NCBI GenBank assembly: GCA_937892225.1
Contig: CALAUH010000193.1
Span: 1-15,823 of the forward strand
DNA length: 15,823 nt
Source: an uncultured Treponema sp.
Lineage (GTDB): Bacteria; Spirochaetota; Spirochaetia; Treponematales; Treponemataceae
Direction of reading: 5' to 3'
Below the pieces are notes generated by a model, which ran no database searches, was not told the origin of the DNA, and saw only the letters and a program-made list of their open reading frames with translations. Positions 7,742 through 14,318 of the stretch are shown piece after piece (the stretch's first letter is position 1; each line of letters begins with the position of its first letter). The translations under genes were made by a program, and so were the position numbers.

Positions 7742-8236
7742 ATGGATGCATTAAGTATAATTTTTACAACAATCGCAGGAATACTTTTAGTATTGGGTGT
7801 AATTGGTTCTTTTGTACCGATGTTACCAGGCCCACCTTTAGCATGGATAGCTCTTTTATTGAGTTATTTTTCTAAATTAAACACAATCCCTTTGTGGTGG
7901 CTTATTGTTACATTTGTTGTTACTGTTATAGCGTCTGTTTTTGATATGATAATGCCTGCTAAAATGACAAAGAGTCGTGGTGGAAGTAAAGTTGCGACTT
8001 TAGGATGTACAATCGGTATTTTTGTAGGTTTATTTTTACCACCATTCGGAGTATTAATCTGTCCTTTTGCTGGAGCATTTATCGGTGAATGTGTAAATAC
8101 AAAAGGTGATACAAAAGTTTCTTTAAAATCTGCATGGGGTGCATTTTTAGGCTTCTTGTGTGGAACTGGTGTAAAACTTTTTGTTGTAGTTATTTTTATT
8201 ATTTTGTATATAGTATCTTTCTTTATGGGACAATAA
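7742..8236 (+). CDS. DUF456 family membrane protein
   Basis: A 164-residue, strongly hydrophobic protein. It has helices at about 5-27 and 30-45, a proline-rich turn (MLPGPPLAW, 27-35), then helices near 52-72, 85-118 (with GLFLPPFGVLICPFAGAFIGE) and 133-162. The pattern of LPGPP and a conserved glycine-rich helix followed by GAFIGE fits DUF456, a family of small integral membrane proteins with no established function. The stop is one base before the trmJ-like ATG, so the two genes are co-transcribed. The family call rests on recognised patterns; the function is unknown. Confidence 0.82.
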   Translation: MDALSIIFTTIAGILLVLGVIGSFVPMLPGPPLAWIALLLSYFSKLNTIPLWWLIVTFVVTVIASVFDMIMPAKMTKSRGGSKVATLGCTIGIFVGLFLPPFGVLICPFAGAFIGECVNTKGDTKVSLKSAWGAFLGFLCGTGVKLFVVVIFIILYIVSFFMGQ

Positions 8237-8237
8237 A

Positions 8238-8987
8238 ATGAATTTAAAAAAAATTGTAATAGTTTTAGATCATCCTGATGAAAGCAGAAATATTGGTGCA
8301 GCATGCAGGGCAATGGCAAATAACGATATCTGTGATTTAAGAATTGTTGGTAATAAAGATGATTATGATATAGAACATATTCATGTACTTGCAATTCATG
8401 CAGGATATATCTTTGATAATTGCAGTTTTTATAATTCAATAAATGAAGCAACAAAAGACTGTTCTTTAAGTGCAGGAACGACAAGGCGTGCCGGAAAAAA
8501 ACGTGGAAAATTATTACTACCAGAAGAATTTGCTAATAAAGCAAGTGAAATAACAGGTTTACCAGATGATGAAAGTAACGGTGGTAAAATAGCGATTGTT
8601 TTTGGAAACGAAAGAACAGGTCTTACAGACGAACAGCTTGATATGTGTAATGTCGGAGTTACAATTCCTTCTTCCGATGATTTTGGTTCTTTAAATTTAT
8701 CTCATGCAGTTCAAATTTTGTGTTATCACATGTTTAGACAGAAGTTAAGAGAAGAAAATAAAAAAGTTGCCAGTTATGTTCCATTAGATTTAGAAAGAAT
8801 AGATGAATCTGTAAAAATTATAACTGATAATATGCAGAAAATCGGATTTTTCAAAATGCCTGGTAGAGAAGATATGGAAAATTTCTGGAGAAGTATTTTA
8901 GCAAGAGCGGCAATTTCAGAAAGTGAGGCTCAATATATAGAAAAAACATTTTCTAAAATGTCTGCACTTGCAAATAAAAAAGATTAA
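8238..8987 (+). CDS. trmJ: TrmJ-like SpoU/TrmH-family RNA 2'-O-methyltransferase
   Basis: A 249-residue SPOUT methyltransferase. Motif 1 is ESRNIGAACRAM (15-26) with the conserved Asn18 and Arg24. Motif 2 is IVFGNERTGLT (120-130). Motif 3 is IPSSDDFGSLNLSHAVQIL (143-161), which forms part of the trefoil knot that binds SAM. Motif order, length and the helical C-terminal tail (about 180-249) resemble TrmJ, which methylates the ribose of tRNA position 32. A related TrmH-family target is possible, so the symbol is tentative. The ATG is one base after the DUF456 stop and has only a weak ribosome site, so re-initiation is likely. The stop overlaps the convergent Nif3-family stop. Confidence 0.83.
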   Translation: MNLKKIVIVLDHPDESRNIGAACRAMANNDICDLRIVGNKDDYDIEHIHVLAIHAGYIFDNCSFYNSINEATKDCSLSAGTTRRAGKKRGKLLLPEEFANKASEITGLPDDESNGGKIAIVFGNERTGLTDEQLDMCNVGVTIPSSDDFGSLNLSHAVQILCYHMFRQKLREENKKVASYVPLDLERIDESVKIITDNMQKIGFFKMPGREDMENFWRSILARAAISESEAQYIEKTFSKMSALANKKD

Positions 8988-9751
8988 AGACCTGTAGGAA
9001 TATCTATAAAGACAGTTTCTAATCCTAATTCTTTTGAAACTTTTTCTTTTACAAGATTAATTCCGATAATTTCAGTTTCATAATGTCCGCCGGCTACAAC
9101 ATTAATTTTGTTTTCAATTGCAGAATGATATTGTTCATGTGCAAATTCACCGGTTATATAGCAGTCTAGTTTTTCGGAAATAGCATCTTCGACTTCTTCA
9201 CTTGCACCGCCGGAAATAATTCCGATTGTTGTATTTTTTTCTTTACCAGCCTGTATTAATTTAAAAGGTGTTTTTCCGGGACGTAAAATCTTTTCTGAAA
9301 TTTCATTAATTGTTAATGGTGATTTTAATTTTCCTTTTACTCCAAGAGTCATTCCTTTCCATTGGCCGAATGGTTCTAAATCCTGTAAGTCTAATTTTGC
9401 AGCAAGACCATAATTGTTTCCATAAGGATTGTTAGCATCCAGAGGAATGTGATAGGCACAAAGGGCAATATCATTTTTTATGAAAGAACTGATTCTGCTG
9501 TAAAAAGAACCGGTAATTGTCTGGCATCTTCCCCAGAATAATCCATGATGAACGAATAATACATCAGCTTTTTCCTGAATTGCTTTTTCAACAGTTTGTG
9601 TACATGCATCAACAGCAAATGCAATTTTTTTAATCTGTTTTTTATCAGGTTGTGAATTTTGAATCTGAATTCCATTTAATGAAATGTCACTGGAAAATAA
9701 TTCTTTTTTTAAAAAGGAATTAAAATAATCATCTAGTTTTAAGAGTGTCAT
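8984..9751 (-). CDS. Nif3-like dinuclear metal centre protein (GTP cyclohydrolase I type 2-like)
   Basis: A 255-residue member of the Nif3/YbgI/DUF34 family. The metal-binding motifs are all present: FVHHGLFWG (67-74), AYHIPLDANNPYGNNYGLA (99-117), and the C-terminal GEFAHEQYH (201-209) and GGHYETE (221-227, His223 and Glu226). Family members form hexameric toroids with a two-metal site. The cellular role is unsettled, although many are labelled type 2 GTP cyclohydrolase I. The length matches the compact form without the inserted PII-like domain. AGGAG lies 8 bases before the ATG, and the gene is 14 bases after the upstream membrane protein gene, so it is the last gene of the xylanase operon. 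Its stop overlaps the convergent trmJ-like stop. Confidence 0.92.
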   Translation of the reverse strand: MTLLKLDDYFNSFLKKELFSSDISLNGIQIQNSQPDKKQIKKIAFAVDACTQTVEKAIQEKADVLFVHHGLFWGRCQTITGSFYSRISSFIKNDIALCAYHIPLDANNPYGNNYGLAAKLDLQDLEPFGQWKGMTLGVKGKLKSPLTINEISEKILRPGKTPFKLIQAGKEKNTTIGIISGGASEEVEDAISEKLDCYITGEFAHEQYHSAIENKINVVAGGHYETEIIGINLVKEKVSKELGLETVFIDIPTGL

Positions 9752-9765
9752 TTAAAACTCCTGTT

Positions 9766-10806
9766 CTATTTTCTTCGTGTTAAAAATGCTCTGTTAATAA
9801 CAGGTACAGTTTTTAGAGAAATATTTTTTGGAATTAAAGAATCTTTATCTCTTATTAAGTTTAATTTTTTAGCAATAAAAATATTTGTCTGTTCAACAAA
9901 TCCAAAACCAGAAGATTTATAATCAGGAATTTGATTTATTGAATAATAATCAATTACATTGTCTAAATTATTTTCTGTAAATTGTTTTACGGCTTCTCCA
10001 GAAATTCCATCACCAATTAAAAATATAGTGCAGTCTTTACCGTATTTTTCTTTTGCTATATTTACTAAAGCTTTTGTTTCTGCAATTTTATTGTAAACGT
10101 AAACTTTATGATTTTTTTTGTAATTTTCCGGCTGATTAAAATATTCATCAATCAGATAGAATTTTCTGAACATTTTATTGTTTCTGTAATCTTCGAACCA
10201 TGTAATATCATTTGTATAAAGATTTGCACTTAAAACTGTAATTCCATTTTTTGCAAGTTCATACATATATGGAATATAAGAATTTACATCACCACAGCAG
10301 TCTGGAATTAAAACTGCAACATGACTTGTAGATTTATTTTCTTCAGGTGCAATTTCATAAACATCTGCATTTGTTTTAGAAAAAGCTTTCTGTTTTGTAA
10401 AACCGATTCTTGAATTTCCTTCATAGCGTTGTGTTGTAATTGTTACACCGCTTTTTTTAGTTTTAATATTAACTGGTCTGATTGTAATTGCATAAATAAA
10501 AATGATGATTGCAAAAATTGAAAGAATTATGGATGCAATTTTCATCAGAGGACTGTAAATATCAATAAAAAGTTTTTCGGAATATCTAAAGAGTGCTCTT
10601 ATATTGCAGATTAATGTTAAGAAAGCCAGTAACACTATTATCATATTTAAAAGGTTTATTCCCCACGCGAGTATTAAAAGAAGTGAAAGAATTAAACTGA
10701 GAGGGACTAACATTACCCAGGAGTCTCTCTTAATATGATGTAAAATTAATACTCTTATGTTGATTAAGAATAAAAGTAAGATAATAAGTAACTGGCTTGT
10801 AAACAT
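9766..10806 (-). CDS. Membrane protein with degenerate alpha/beta-hydrolase-like domain
   Basis: A 346-residue protein that I do not recognise as a named family. Residues 1-108 hold about four hydrophobic helices (about 5-23, 30-47, 52-70, 86-108). The rest looks soluble and alternates strands and helices like an alpha/beta hydrolase. HVAVLIPDCCGDVNSYIPY (162-180) resembles the strand and oxyanion loop, ELAKNGITVLSANLY (183-197) the next repeat, and FLIGDGISGEAV (262-273) the nucleophile elbow. In that elbow the serine expected in GxSxG aligns with Gly267, so classical serine-hydrolase activity is doubtful; Ser269 is two positions later. It lies 13 bases after the xylanase gene with an AAAGGA ribosome site, so it is co-expressed with it. 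A role in xylan or acetyl-xylan metabolism is only a guess from context. Confidence 0.7.
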   Translation of the reverse strand: MFTSQLLIILLLFLINIRVLILHHIKRDSWVMLVPLSLILSLLLILAWGINLLNMIIVLLAFLTLICNIRALFRYSEKLFIDIYSPLMKIASIILSIFAIIIFIYAITIRPVNIKTKKSGVTITTQRYEGNSRIGFTKQKAFSKTNADVYEIAPEENKSTSHVAVLIPDCCGDVNSYIPYMYELAKNGITVLSANLYTNDITWFEDYRNNKMFRKFYLIDEYFNQPENYKKNHKVYVYNKIAETKALVNIAKEKYGKDCTIFLIGDGISGEAVKQFTENNLDNVIDYYSINQIPDYKSSGFGFVEQTNIFIAKKLNLIRDKDSLIPKNISLKTVPVINRAFLTRRK

Positions 10807-10819
10807 AATTTAATTTCCT

Positions 10820-12460
10820 TTATTTATTGTCGGTAGCAGCTTCAAGAACACCATAGAATGCAGGTTTTACCGAACAGTCAGGATTAAACAAAAGTGGATA
10901 TTGTTTATGTCCCGAATATTCACTCATATTGTTTAACCAGGTTCTATCGTCTGTTGTTCCCCAGATTGTTACTCCCATAATACCATTTTTTTCACTAGTT
11001 TTTCTATTTCTAATGAACATTTCAAAGTATTTTTTATAAACTTCGCGTAATTTTAGAGAGTTATATCTTTCTTGTCCATTGGCAATATCTAATTCTGTAA
11101 CTTGAACATCAACTCCTAAAGCTGCATATTTTTTTATAGCATTTTCATAATCAGTTAATGAAGGGAAATCCATCTTTACATGTGACTGCATTCCGACTAC
11201 ATCAATTCGTGCATCTTTTGTATTTTGAATTTCTTTTACGAGATTACAGATTGCATTTGTTTTAGCAGGAACATATTCATTATAATCATTGTAAGTTAAA
11301 AGAACATCTTTTGGTGCGTATTTGTTTGCATATCTGAATGCATTAATAATAAATTCTTCACTGCCATAAACTCTGTACCAGTTACTGTCTTCTCTTAACC
11401 ATTTTGTAGAAGTAGGATTATCAGATACAGCTTCGTTTACAACATCCCAGTATTTAATTATATGTTTTCCATCGTTGTTTGTTTTTTCAAAATTATCTAC
11501 AAATTCGAGAACTGTTTTTATGTACCATTCTATTCGTGCATTCATAGTTGCTTTATCAACAAGATTTTTGTTTTTATCCTGACTATAGTCTTCTCTGAAA
11601 AACCAGTCTGGAGTTTGAGAATGCCATACGAGAACATGTCCTCTCATTATTAATCCAAGTTTCTTTGCAATTTCAAGACATAATTTTGCACTTCCAAAAT
11701 CTACTTTATCTGGAACCTGATAAGTTTTTCCGTCTTCTGCAACAAATCCAACTGTTTTTGTAACTTTTTTCCAGTTGAAAATAAAATCAGGTTTAAATTC
11801 ATTACCCATTGTGTAGCAGTTTACCTGATGCTTTAATCCTTTTTGAATTTCATCTGTATTAAGTTCGTTATTATATCCGACTGCAAGACCAAAATAATCA
11901 AAATAATCTTTATATGCCTGCCATAAAGAAGGTGCATCTTTCCAGTTTGCCTTTGCTTCTGTTGTATTGCTTTCATCATAAATAAGATTTAACTTTACAT
12001 TTTTAAGATATATAGTCATGTTCTGTTTTGGAGAGCCATTGGAATTTAAAGTAAGATTTCTTTTAGCTCCAAGAAAAGCAGAAACTTCTGATTTAAAATA
12101 TACCCATTCGTTTAATGGAACTTTATCTTCATAAAGTGTCGGGAAGTTTTCTGAAGGTTCGTTGATTTTCCATGAAACCATGCTTTCTGCATTTGTAGAA
12201 TCTTTTATCATCATCTGGCAGGAAAGTTGTACAAGAACATCTTTTCCTTCTAAGTGAGATAAATCTACTTTTGCAATATAGTTGTTTTTTAGTTTTTTAC
12301 CGTCAATAATTATTATATCTTGTTCGCCATCATATTTCTGATTGTATTTAATGGCTTCGTCCTGAACAAAAATTGCATCTTTCGGATTTCCTTTATTGCA
12401 GGAAATGAATCCTAAATTTAATGATAAAATAATCATTATCAGTTTTGAAGAAAATTTCAT
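10820..12460 (-). CDS. GH10 endo-1,4-beta-xylanase, lipoprotein
   Basis: A 546-residue secreted enzyme. The N-terminus is a lipoprotein signal (MKF, hydrophobic core, FIS-Cys21), so the enzyme is probably anchored rather than released. Residues about 30-160 form a beta-sandwich-like region that resembles carbohydrate-binding modules (CBM4/9/22 type); this is a structural guess. The GH10 barrel spans about 175-542: CYTMGNEFKP (215-224), GHVLVWHSQTPDWF (274-287), WDVVNEA (338-344, acid/base Glu343), GMQSHVKMD (423-431), VTELD (454-458, nucleophile Glu456) and GVTIWGTTDDRTWL (496-509). Both catalytic glutamates are intact. At the -2 sugar site the common TxENE motif reads TMGNE. It cleaves internal bonds of xylan. 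AAGAGG lies 8 bases before the ATG. It is the first gene of a three-gene operon. Confidence 0.95.
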   Translation of the reverse strand: MKFSSKLIMIILSLNLGFISCNKGNPKDAIFVQDEAIKYNQKYDGEQDIIIIDGKKLKNNYIAKVDLSHLEGKDVLVQLSCQMMIKDSTNAESMVSWKINEPSENFPTLYEDKVPLNEWVYFKSEVSAFLGAKRNLTLNSNGSPKQNMTIYLKNVKLNLIYDESNTTEAKANWKDAPSLWQAYKDYFDYFGLAVGYNNELNTDEIQKGLKHQVNCYTMGNEFKPDFIFNWKKVTKTVGFVAEDGKTYQVPDKVDFGSAKLCLEIAKKLGLIMRGHVLVWHSQTPDWFFREDYSQDKNKNLVDKATMNARIEWYIKTVLEFVDNFEKTNNDGKHIIKYWDVVNEAVSDNPTSTKWLREDSNWYRVYGSEEFIINAFRYANKYAPKDVLLTYNDYNEYVPAKTNAICNLVKEIQNTKDARIDVVGMQSHVKMDFPSLTDYENAIKKYAALGVDVQVTELDIANGQERYNSLKLREVYKKYFEMFIRNRKTSEKNGIMGVTIWGTTDDRTWLNNMSEYSGHKQYPLLFNPDCSVKPAFYGVLEAATDNK

Positions 12461-12481
12461 TTTTTATACCTCTTACTTTTG

Positions 12482-12487
12482 ATTATA
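12482..12487 (-). promoter_or_regulatory. Possible -10 box for the xylanase operon
   Basis: On the minus strand a TATAAT hexamer lies 21 bases before the xylanase ATG, leaving room for a short leader with the AAGAGG ribosome site (12469-12474). A second TATAAT is at 12507-12512. Neither has a recognisable -35 hexamer at the right distance, and the region is extremely AT-rich, so the assignment is weak. Confidence 0.35.
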
Positions 12488-12582
12488 ACTGTCTTTAATT
12501 TTTTTTATTATAGAAGATTATCCCCATAGTTATTATTTTTCTCTATTTTATAATCTTTTTACTTTAAAAAAAATACTTTTTT

Positions 12583-12591
12583 TATTATATT
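12583..12591 (+). promoter_or_regulatory. Possible -10 box for the lspA operon
   Basis: TATTAT (12583-12588) and the overlapping TATATT (12586-12591) lie 12 and 9 bases before the lspA ATG. No Shine-Dalgarno sequence exists between them and the ATG, so transcription from here would give a leaderless or nearly leaderless message. The flanking sequence is almost pure A/T, which weakens the call. Confidence 0.35.
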
Positions 12592-12600
12592 TAATTTATT

Positions 12601-13140
12601 ATGGAAAAGAATTTAAAACACAAACTTTTACCTTTAGTTTTAACAGTGGTTGTAATTGTTTTGGATCAGATTACAAAGATGCTTATTAACCGATACCTTC
12701 CTTTAGGACCTGGTGAACTTGTAAAAATCGGACCATCATTTATTGGTGATTTTATCAGAATTATTCATGTAAATAATCCTGGAGTAGCATTCAGTTTTGG
12801 TTCATCATGGCCTTTGTTTTTAAGAAGAATAATGTTTTCTTTAGTACCGATTGTTGTTCTTGTAGTTGTATTGGTTGTTTACTTTAGAAATGATGATTTT
12901 ACAAAAGTTCAGCGCTGGGCTATTACTGGAATTGTAGGTGGTGGTTTTGGAAATATTATTGACCGATTATTCCGTGCTGATGGTGTAATAGATTTTATTG
13001 ATGTAAAATTCTTTGGTATTTTCGGAATGGAAAGATGGCCGACATTTAACGTAGCAGATTCTGCTGTAGTTGTTTGTGGAATTATGCTGATTGTTTCTTT
13101 TATTGTAATGATTGTAAAAGATTCAAAATCTAAGAAATAA
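12601..13140 (+). CDS. lspA: Lipoprotein signal peptidase (signal peptidase II)
   Basis: A 179-residue, four-helix inner-membrane aspartyl protease that removes signal peptides from diacylglyceryl-modified prolipoproteins. Family motifs are complete: VLDQITK (20-26), NNPGVAFSFG (58-67), GGGFGNIIDRL (113-123, catalytic Asp121), VIDFIDVKFFG (129-139) and FNVADSAV (149-156, catalytic Asp153). The substrates would include the two lipoproteins encoded nearby. The chosen ATG matches the usual short N-terminus before the first helix, yet it has no ribosome-binding site. It is divergent from the xylanase gene across 140 AT-rich bases and starts a plus-strand operon with the small membrane protein, mtnN and the DUF1538 gene. 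Confidence 0.96.
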   Translation: MEKNLKHKLLPLVLTVVVIVLDQITKMLINRYLPLGPGELVKIGPSFIGDFIRIIHVNNPGVAFSFGSSWPLFLRRIMFSLVPIVVLVVVLVVYFRNDDFTKVQRWAITGIVGGGFGNIIDRLFRADGVIDFIDVKFFGIFGMERWPTFNVADSAVVVCGIMLIVSFIVMIVKDSKSKK

Positions 13141-13158
13141 TATTTATAGGATAAAAAA

Positions 13159-13557
13159 ATGACTAGAGATGAAAAATTAGAAATTGAAGCAGATGAAGAA
13201 ATAAAAAATAAAAGACTTGAACTTGAAAGAGAACATAAGAAAAAGACCTTCTCAATTATTTTTATGTGTATTATGAGTATTCTTTCTGCAGTTCTTGCAT
13301 GTGTTGTTCTTGTTGTAGTTTTATTAGGATTAGTTTATCTGATTAATAGATTTGTTGGTGATAATGACACAGCCGGAAGAATTTATTCTGTAGTTATGCT
13401 TGTAGCATTTATTGGAACAATTGCTATGGGTGTTGTGTTTTATAAAATGCTTGCACGTTTTTCTATTAGAAGATTTAGACTTGAAAAAAAATTACCAAAA
13501 GATGTTTATGAATATTTTATGGTAAAAAAACAGAAGAAAAATTTAAAACAGGAATAG
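13159..13557 (+). CDS. Small two-helix membrane protein of unknown function
   Basis: A 132-residue protein in three parts: a highly charged, probably helical or coiled-coil N-terminus rich in Glu and Lys (1-30); two hydrophobic helices (about 31-62 and 74-97) joined by a short loop with GDNDTAG; and a basic C-terminal tail (98-132). The topology suggests both tails in the cytoplasm. I recognise no family. An AGGAT ribosome site precedes the ATG. The gene sits 18 bases after lspA and 12 bases before mtnN, so it is co-transcribed with both; this says little about its job. Confidence 0.75.
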   Translation: MTRDEKLEIEADEEIKNKRLELEREHKKKTFSIIFMCIMSILSAVLACVVLVVVLLGLVYLINRFVGDNDTAGRIYSVVMLVAFIGTIAMGVVFYKMLARFSIRRFRLEKKLPKDVYEYFMVKKQKKNLKQE

Positions 13558-13569
13558 TTTTTTATAAAT

Positions 13570-14280
13570 ATGAAAAAGAATATTTACGGTATTATTGGTG
13601 CAATGGATAGTGAAGTTGCATCACTTTGTAAAGATTTAAAGAAATTAAAAGTTGTAAAAATAAACAATTTGATTTTTAATCAAGGTTTTTTACACGGAAA
13701 AAAAGTTGTTGTAGTAAAAAGCGGTATTGGTAAAGTAAATGCAGCTTTATGTACACAAATCTTGATTTCTGAATTTTCAGTTACAAAAGTCATTAATACT
13801 GGAATTGCAGGTGCTCTTGGTCAGGGATTACGAATTTTTGATTTCGTAGTTTCAGAAGCCGCTGTTTATCATGATTTTGATACTACTGCTTTTGGTTATA
13901 AATTAGGACAGGTTCCAGGTTTGCCAGAGGTTTTTAATGCAGATCCTGCTTTAGTAGATGTTACTTTATCTGTTTTTAAAACAATGAGTTTTTCTAAGGA
14001 ACATGCAATTATGAAAGGACTTGTTGCCAGTGGAGATCAGTTCATATCTGCCGGTGAAAGAAAAAATTTTATAAAGAGTAATTTCAATCCTGTTTGTGTA
14101 GAGATGGAAGGCAGTGCAATTGCTCAGGCATGTTATGTAAATAATGTTCCTTTTGTAATTATCCGCTGTATGTCAGATATGGCTGATGAAACTGTTGCAA
14201 GTACATATTCTTTTAATGAAGAAACTTGTGCAGACTTCTGCTCTAATTTTGTAAAAGAAGTTATTGCTAAATTAGATTAA
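13570..14280 (+). CDS. mtnN: 5'-methylthioadenosine/S-adenosylhomocysteine nucleosidase
   Basis: A 236-residue enzyme of the PNP/UDP phosphorylase family. It hydrolyses S-adenosylhomocysteine and methylthioadenosine to adenine plus the thio-ribose product. Motifs: GIIGAMDSEVASL (7-19, Glu15 of the active site), SGIGKVNAAL (51-60), NTGIAGALGQGL (76-87), HDFDTTAFGY (101-110), GQVPGLP (113-119), SGDQF (154-158), VEMEGSAIAQ (177-186, Glu180) and CMSDMAD (200-206, catalytic Asp203). Length and all key residues are normal. It clears SAH produced by methyltransferases such as the two RNA methyltransferases in this window, and can feed AI-2 synthesis where luxS exists (not seen here). The ribosome site is weak: AGGA is 16 bases before the ATG. 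Confidence 0.95.
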   Translation: MKKNIYGIIGAMDSEVASLCKDLKKLKVVKINNLIFNQGFLHGKKVVVVKSGIGKVNAALCTQILISEFSVTKVINTGIAGALGQGLRIFDFVVSEAAVYHDFDTTAFGYKLGQVPGLPEVFNADPALVDVTLSVFKTMSFSKEHAIMKGLVASGDQFISAGERKNFIKSNFNPVCVEMEGSAIAQACYVNNVPFVIIRCMSDMADETVASTYSFNEETCADFCSNFVKEVIAKLD

Positions 14281-14318
14281 TAAAGTTTATATGGTATTTT
14301 AATTTATAGGAATATTGG

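Noticed and set aside
7864..8484. A 206-codon open frame on the minus strand across the DUF456 and trmJ genes
   Set aside because: It is antisense to two well-supported genes, its composition (many Tyr, His, Leu runs then Pro/Thr/Lys) looks like reverse-frame noise, and no ribosome site is apparent.
12481..12555. Inverted pair GATTATAA (12481-12488) and TTATAATC (12548-12555) in the xylanase-lspA divergent region, a possible shared operator
   Set aside because: Eight A/T-dominated bases in a region with almost no G or C are expected by chance, and the arms are 59 bases apart.
13558..13569. A strong separate promoter or ribosome site for mtnN
   Set aside because: Only a distant AGGA is visible and the gap is 12 bases, so mtnN is best read as part of the lspA operon.
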